Shown here in pieces: positions 60,912-64,000 of a stretch of 64,000 nt of DNA (position 1 is its first letter; every line of letters begins with the position of its first letter). The notes under the pieces are model-generated. The model searched no databases. It saw only the letters and a program-made list of their open reading frames with translations, and was not told the origin of the DNA. The DNA lies in assembly GCF_000763135.2 (NCBI RefSeq), contig NZ_JRPR02000001.1, positions 496,001 through 560,000 on the forward strand, read 5' to 3'. Source of the DNA: Helicobacter jaachi. GTDB lineage: Bacteria > Campylobacterota > Campylobacteria > Campylobacterales > Helicobacteraceae. The translations under genes were made by a program, and so were the position numbers.

Positions 60912-61032
60912 CCTCAAAAAAACAAGTTGATAGATTAGCTTTGGCTAAGCTATAACTTTATGCTTTGAGGGCGCACAAATGGGCTTTGCGGCTTTTTATA
61001 AAAAGCAATAGCGTGGAAATTTATAGAATCTA
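60901..61032. repeat. Structured intergenic repeat, copy 1
   Basis: About 130 bases sharing AACAAGTTGATAGAT, TAACTTTAT.CTTTGAGGGCGCA, GCGGCTTTTT and AAGCAATAGCG.GGAA with copy 2 at 61536-61684. It contains AGCTT-TGGCT-AAGCT and a GCTTTTTATAAAAAGC hairpin and is bounded by TATAGAATCTA motifs. Confidence 0.65.
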
Positions 61033-61118
61033 ACTCTACTCAAATTTTATAGGACTTTAGCAGGTATCTTAAACGCCCACATAGAGGCGATGCCACTCAA
61101 ACGCAATAAGGAGGGTTT

Positions 61119-61514
61119 ATGACAAGAAATATATGTATTTGCATAGTTGCTTTGTGTTTAGTCGCTTGCTCTAATGAGCAGGATACGCAAAAGACATCTC
61201 CCAAAAAAGTAAGCATTCAAAATCAAGATAGCCAATCCACGCAGAGCGCGTCAAATTCGGCATTGCCTGATGCCTCTGTGCTGTATAGTAAGTGCGCCTC
61301 GTGTCATGGCAAAGATGGCAAGAGCATTGCGCCGGGCAGTGTGGGCAATGTGCTGCTCGCCTCGCTCAATAAGCAGCAGGTAATAGAATCGCTCAAAGGC
61401 TTTCGTGCGCGCACTTTGAGTCGTGGAGGTAATTCTGTGATTATGTATATGCAGGCAAAAAATTTAAGTGATGATGATATTGAGGCACTAGCAGCGTATA
61501 TTGACGCCCTGTAG
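61119..61514 (+). CDS. Cytochrome c lipoprotein, class I
   Basis: 131 residues. A lipobox (CLVAC) at about residues 12-17 predicts a lipid-anchored periplasmic protein; a 30-residue Ser/Gln linker follows. The heme domain has KCASCHGKDGKSIAPGS with CASCH as attachment site and a Met ligand probably in VIMYMQAKNLSDDDIEALAAYI. Likely a c-553-like electron carrier. AAGGAGGG precedes the ATG. It stands alone, with a copy of the same intergenic repeat on each side. Confidence 0.88.
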   Translation: MTRNICICIVALCLVACSNEQDTQKTSPKKVSIQNQDSQSTQSASNSALPDASVLYSKCASCHGKDGKSIAPGSVGNVLLASLNKQQVIESLKGFRARTLSRGGNSVIMYMQAKNLSDDDIEALAAYIDAL

Positions 61515-61519
61515 TCTTT

Positions 61520-61547
61520 CTAGATTCTGTAAAATTATAGAATCTAG
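61520..61547 (+). terminator. Inverted repeat after the cytochrome gene
   Basis: CTAGATTCT and AGAATCTAG form a 9-bp stem with a 10-base loop, 6 bases after the stop. Same motif as after the deacetylase gene. Confidence 0.45.
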
Positions 61548-61684
61548 CCTTAAAAAACAAGTTGATAGATGCTTTAAGCAGCATAACTTTATACTTTGAG
61601 GGCGCAAATGTGAGCTTTGCTTACATTTGTAAGATGCGCGCGGCTTTTTGTTAAAAAAGCAATAGCGCGGAATTATAGAATCTA
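61536..61684. repeat. Structured intergenic repeat, copy 2
   Basis: About 150 bases matching copy 1, with the first hairpin changed to ATGCT...AGCAT, an added CAAATGT/ACATTTG hairpin, and GCTTTTTGTTAAAAAAGC in place of the palindrome. Stems are kept although sequences differ. Confidence 0.65.
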
Positions 61685-61725
61685 GACAAATAAAAAGCCT
61701 TAGAAAAGCAAAAAATGCGTAGATT

Positions 61726-62445
61726 CTATAGCTTGCTCATCTTAAGTTCATACACAATAGGCAGCTCAATTTTTGTCGTAACATCAAGGCTTGGAAAATC
61801 CCCTTGAGCCTTTCTCACAGCATTTATCGCAGCAGTATTAAACGACTCATGTGGGCAGGGCTTCACAATGCGTATATTAGACACTTTGCCATCTTTGTAA
61901 ATGATAAACTCCACTATCACTTCGCCCTCTAGTCCGCGCTTTTTAGCCATATTGGGATATTTATTCCTGCGCTCAATGGCGCGCTTAATCTTTGCAAACA
62001 CCTCATCTTCCTCGCCATTGCGATAAGAGAGCGTCTGAATCATCTCGCCTTCCTCCACTTTCTCATCTGGCTTTGCTTGAGGCGTGGGAGTTGGGGGGAC
62101 TACCTCCTCCTCTTTTTTGGCAAGCTTGCCATGCTCTTTTACAATTTCTTTGCGATGATGTTTCTTTTTAGGCTTCACAATGGGTTGAGGCTTTGGTGGC
62201 TCTACCACTGGTTCGTTTGATGGGGTTTGAAATGTCGCAAGGGCGATGCTTGTGATTTCATCGCCATTTTGCTGCACATCGATATTGTGAAAATAGTCAT
62301 AAAACATAAGCGCAAAGGCTAAATGCGCTATCAAACTTAGGCTAAAGCCAATGCGATTAGGCGTGAAAAAGGGCGATTTGGATTGTGAAATCATATTATA
62401 TGAAGGCGCGTTATTGTTGTTTGGTTGAGATTCCAAAGTTTTCAT
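61726..62445 (-). CDS. tonB: TonB energy-transducing protein
   Basis: 239 residues. One N-terminal membrane helix (about 32-52), a Pro/Lys-rich periplasmic spacer (VEPPKPQPIVKPKKKHHRK, then TPTPQAKPDEK) and the C-terminal TonB domain with YPNMAKKRGLEGEVIVEFII and SFNTAAINAVRKA. It passes proton-motive energy to outer-membrane receptors for metal and iron uptake. Its start overlaps exbD by 35 bases. Confidence 0.93.
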   Translation of the reverse strand: MKTLESQPNNNNAPSYNMISQSKSPFFTPNRIGFSLSLIAHLAFALMFYDYFHNIDVQQNGDEITSIALATFQTPSNEPVVEPPKPQPIVKPKKKHHRKEIVKEHGKLAKKEEEVVPPTPTPQAKPDEKVEEGEMIQTLSYRNGEEDEVFAKIKRAIERRNKYPNMAKKRGLEGEVIVEFIIYKDGKVSNIRIVKPCPHESFNTAAINAVRKAQGDFPSLDVTTKIELPIVYELKMSKL

Positions 62446-62791
62446 GTCCTTTCTCCTTCAAAATATCCACTATTTGAATAAAAGTTTCAAACTTAGATTC
62501 TTTATCGCTTTTAAGCTGGATAAGCGTTTTATTATCAATTTTAGCAATTTCAGCCTTGAGGGATTGCGTATCCACAGGCTTATCATCAAAATAAATGATA
62601 TTTTGCTCATCAATAGTGATAGTCACTGGCTTTTCATCTTTGTTAATCTCATTTTGACTTGCATAGGGTAGCTCTACTTTAATTTGCCCCTGTGCGATGA
62701 AAGTAGAGACGCTTAGCACAATGGCGAGCAAAACAAGCATCACATCAATAAAAGGAACGATATTTAAGCCATCTTTTTTAGGGATTCTCAT
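62411..62791 (-). CDS. exbD: ExbD biopolymer transport protein
   Basis: 126 residues. A short cytoplasmic start, KKDGLNIVPFIDVMLVLLAIVL with the conserved Asp in the single membrane helix, and a periplasmic domain. Works with ExbB as the proton-driven motor for TonB. Confidence 0.95.
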   Translation of the reverse strand: MRIPKKDGLNIVPFIDVMLVLLAIVLSVSTFIAQGQIKVELPYASQNEINKDEKPVTITIDEQNIIYFDDKPVDTQSLKAEIAKIDNKTLIQLKSDKESKFETFIQIVDILKEKGHENFGISTKQQ

Positions 62792-62806
62792 AGTATTGCC
62801 CTCAAA

Positions 62807-63241
62807 CTACTCGCTAGCATGCTTATGTGCGAGCTTATAGCGGTTAAGCACAATGTCCATTTTGCGTATAAAGCAGTTATAGACAATAAGCGTAGGGATT
62901 GCCACCACTAAGCCAAGCGCGGTAGCCTTAAGCGCGGTAGATAGCCCAACCATAATGCTTTGCGCGTCCATTCCCCCACTCATACCCATATCATAAAAAG
63001 TAATCATAATGCCCACCACCGTGCCTAAAAGCCCCACATAAGGAGCGTTAGAATAAATAATATAAAGCCCGGTGAGATTTTTGCTTAGCGCCTCTTCTAA
63101 TGCCTCTTCATTTTTATAATCCTCTATATTCACGCGCGCATAAAAAATAATTCTCTCGCAACTAAACCATAGCGCCAAAAAGCTCATCAAGCCCAAAATA
63201 GCAAAAATAATATGGTCGATATAATCTTTAATAAACTCCAT
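62807..63241 (-). CDS. exbB: ExbB biopolymer transport protein
   Basis: 144 residues with three membrane segments; the conserved [21 protein letters not shown] and [22 protein letters not shown] helices of the MotA/TolQ/ExbB family are present. Divergent from nikR. In H. pylori NikR represses this operon, so nickel-dependent control is likely here too (inference). Confidence 0.95.
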   Translation of the reverse strand: MEFIKDYIDHIIFAILGLMSFLALWFSCERIIFYARVNIEDYKNEEALEEALSKNLTGLYIIYSNAPYVGLLGTVVGIMITFYDMGMSGGMDAQSIMVGLSTALKATALGLVVAIPTLIVYNCFIRKMDIVLNRYKLAHKHASE

Positions 63242-63279
63242 AACAATGCTCCATTCTTTATTTCTTTGAAGTCTGGCAT

Positions 63280-63285
63280 ATTATA
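63280..63285 (-). promoter_or_regulatory. Probable -10 box for exbB-exbD-tonB
   Basis: TATAAT on the minus strand, 38 bases before the exbB ATG, within an AT-rich stretch that might also hold a NikR operator. No conserved -35 box. Confidence 0.45.
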
Positions 63286-63360
63286 AAAATCATTCTTAAG
63301 ACAACTTTATACTTGGCTTAAATTCACTTAAAATTCACATTTTCCACGCAAGCGTAAGTT

Positions 63361-63388
63361 TTCACATTAAGCTTTTTTGCGCTACAAT
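63361..63388 (+). promoter_or_regulatory. Probable nikR promoter
   Basis: TTCACA (63361-63366), 16 bases, TACAAT (63383-63388); start expected near 63395, 23 bases before the ATG. Confidence 0.5.
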
Positions 63389-63417
63389 CGCGCGAATTTT
63401 AGGTTTAAAGGACTAGT

Positions 63418-63849
63418 ATGAAACCCAATATTATCCGCTTTAGCGTATCTCTACCACAGAATCTACTCCAAACGCTTGATAAAAGGCTAACCCACAGGGG
63501 GTATTCCTCACGCTCCGAGCTTGTGCGCGATATGATACGCGAAAAACTTAATGAAGAAGTGTGGAGCGAGAGGAACACAAAGGCGCAGGGCGTGGCAGTG
63601 CTAACGATTGTGTATGACCACCACCAGCGCGAACTTAATAGGCGTATGATTGACATTCAGCACACAGCAATTGATGAGAATAAAATCGAGATTTTATGCA
63701 CCACGCATGTGCATTTAGACCATCACAACTGCCTTGAGACCATTATCCTGCAGGGCGAGGCTATGGCGATTGAAAATCTTAGCATTGAAATTGGCGGCTT
63801 AAAGGGAGTGAAATTCTCAAAGCTCACACGCGCAAGCTTTTTTGCGTAA
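63418..63849 (+). CDS. nikR: Nickel-responsive regulator NikR
   Basis: 143 residues. The N-terminal ribbon-helix-helix ([37 protein letters not shown]) binds DNA; the ACT-like C-terminal domain has the nickel ligands in [25 protein letters not shown] (His/His/Cys). Normal length. The stop shares bases with the nadD start (TAATG). Confidence 0.96.
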   Translation: MKPNIIRFSVSLPQNLLQTLDKRLTHRGYSSRSELVRDMIREKLNEEVWSERNTKAQGVAVLTIVYDHHQRELNRRMIDIQHTAIDENKIEILCTTHVHLDHHNCLETIILQGEAMAIENLSIEIGGLKGVKFSKLTRASFFA

Positions 63850-64000
63850 TGCGCCATTTTAGAGAATCTTATATAGCGCTTTATGGTGGGAGTTTTGACC
63901 CTCCGCACTACGCGCATAGGCAGATTCTAAAAACTTTGTATAAAAGCCCTCTTTTTCATCATGTGATATGTATGCCAAATTATCTTAATCCACTAAAAGA
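63849..64000 (+). CDS. nadD: Nicotinate-nucleotide adenylyltransferase, 3' end outside window
   Basis: The first 50 codons are present. YIALYGGSFDPPHYAHRQIL is the nucleotidyltransferase GSFDPxHxGH motif, with Tyr in place of Gly in the last part, and MPNYLNPLK follows as in NadD. It makes nicotinate adenine dinucleotide for NAD synthesis. Its position after nikR matches H. pylori. Confidence 0.88.
   Translation, partial: MRHFRESYIALYGGSFDPPHYAHRQILKTLYKSPLFHHVICMPNYLNPLK

Overview
The window comes from an epsilonproteobacterium of the genus Helicobacter, most likely an enterohepatic species. The strongest single mark is one uninterrupted reading frame of 2894 codons that fuses the beta and beta-prime subunits of RNA polymerase (49056-57740), a known Helicobacter trait. 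Gene orders also match what I recall of H. pylori: mutS2 / small membrane protein / murC / aminotransferase, and tonB-exbD-exbB / nikR / nadD. No species name can be given from the sequence alone.

Layout. 1-12795 is host sequence: the end of a Na/Pi cotransporter, a polysaccharide deacetylase, a DcuB-type dicarboxylate carrier with an extra hydrophilic loop, and galE on the + strand; then a leftward group with a DUF3240 protein, a membrane protein, mutS2, a small membrane protein, murC and an aminotransferase; then one + strand membrane protein. 12796-13274 holds tRNA-Gly, Leu, Cys and Ser.

About 13275-43732 is a complete-looking prophage of roughly 30.5 kb integrated in the 3' end of tRNA-Ser(TGA). 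A 17-bp copy of the tRNA 3' end is repeated at its right edge. The phage has a tyrosine integrase next to attL, a leftward early block (Cro/Ner-like protein, AntA antirepressor, HTH proteins, a possible replication protein), an XRE-S24 repressor, and a rightward late block. The late block is a mosaic: lambda-like packaging and head genes (Nu1-like, GpA, gpW, portal, a fused protease-capsid, connector, tail terminator) and a P2-like contractile tail (V, W, J, I, fibre, sheath, tube, E/E' with a -1 frameshift site, tape measure, U, X, D). It carries a lysis cassette with an Rz/Rz1-like pair. Extra cargo includes an RCC1-repeat tail protein, a membrane-anchored CxxCH protein, an opposite-strand membrane protein with its own promoter, and a BrnT/BrnA toxin-antitoxin pair.

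The most interesting element lies at 23790-24005, between the terminase and the head genes. It looks like an AapA/IsoA-style type I toxin-antitoxin locus. A 19-residue hydrophobic peptide with a strong Shine-Dalgarno site sits on the minus strand within a highly structured mRNA. A near-consensus promoter inside the peptide gene points the other way and would make an antisense RNA covering the start codon, ribosome site and leader.

43733-60806 is the host translation/transcription block: a strong promoter, tRNA-Thr, Tyr, Gly, Thr, tuf, rpmG, tRNA-Trp, secE, nusG, rplK, rplA, rplJ, rplL, rpoBC, rpsL, rpsG, fusA. 60807-64000 holds a cytochrome c lipoprotein flanked by two copies of a structured intergenic repeat, then the tonB-exbD-exbB operon, divergent nikR and the start of nadD.
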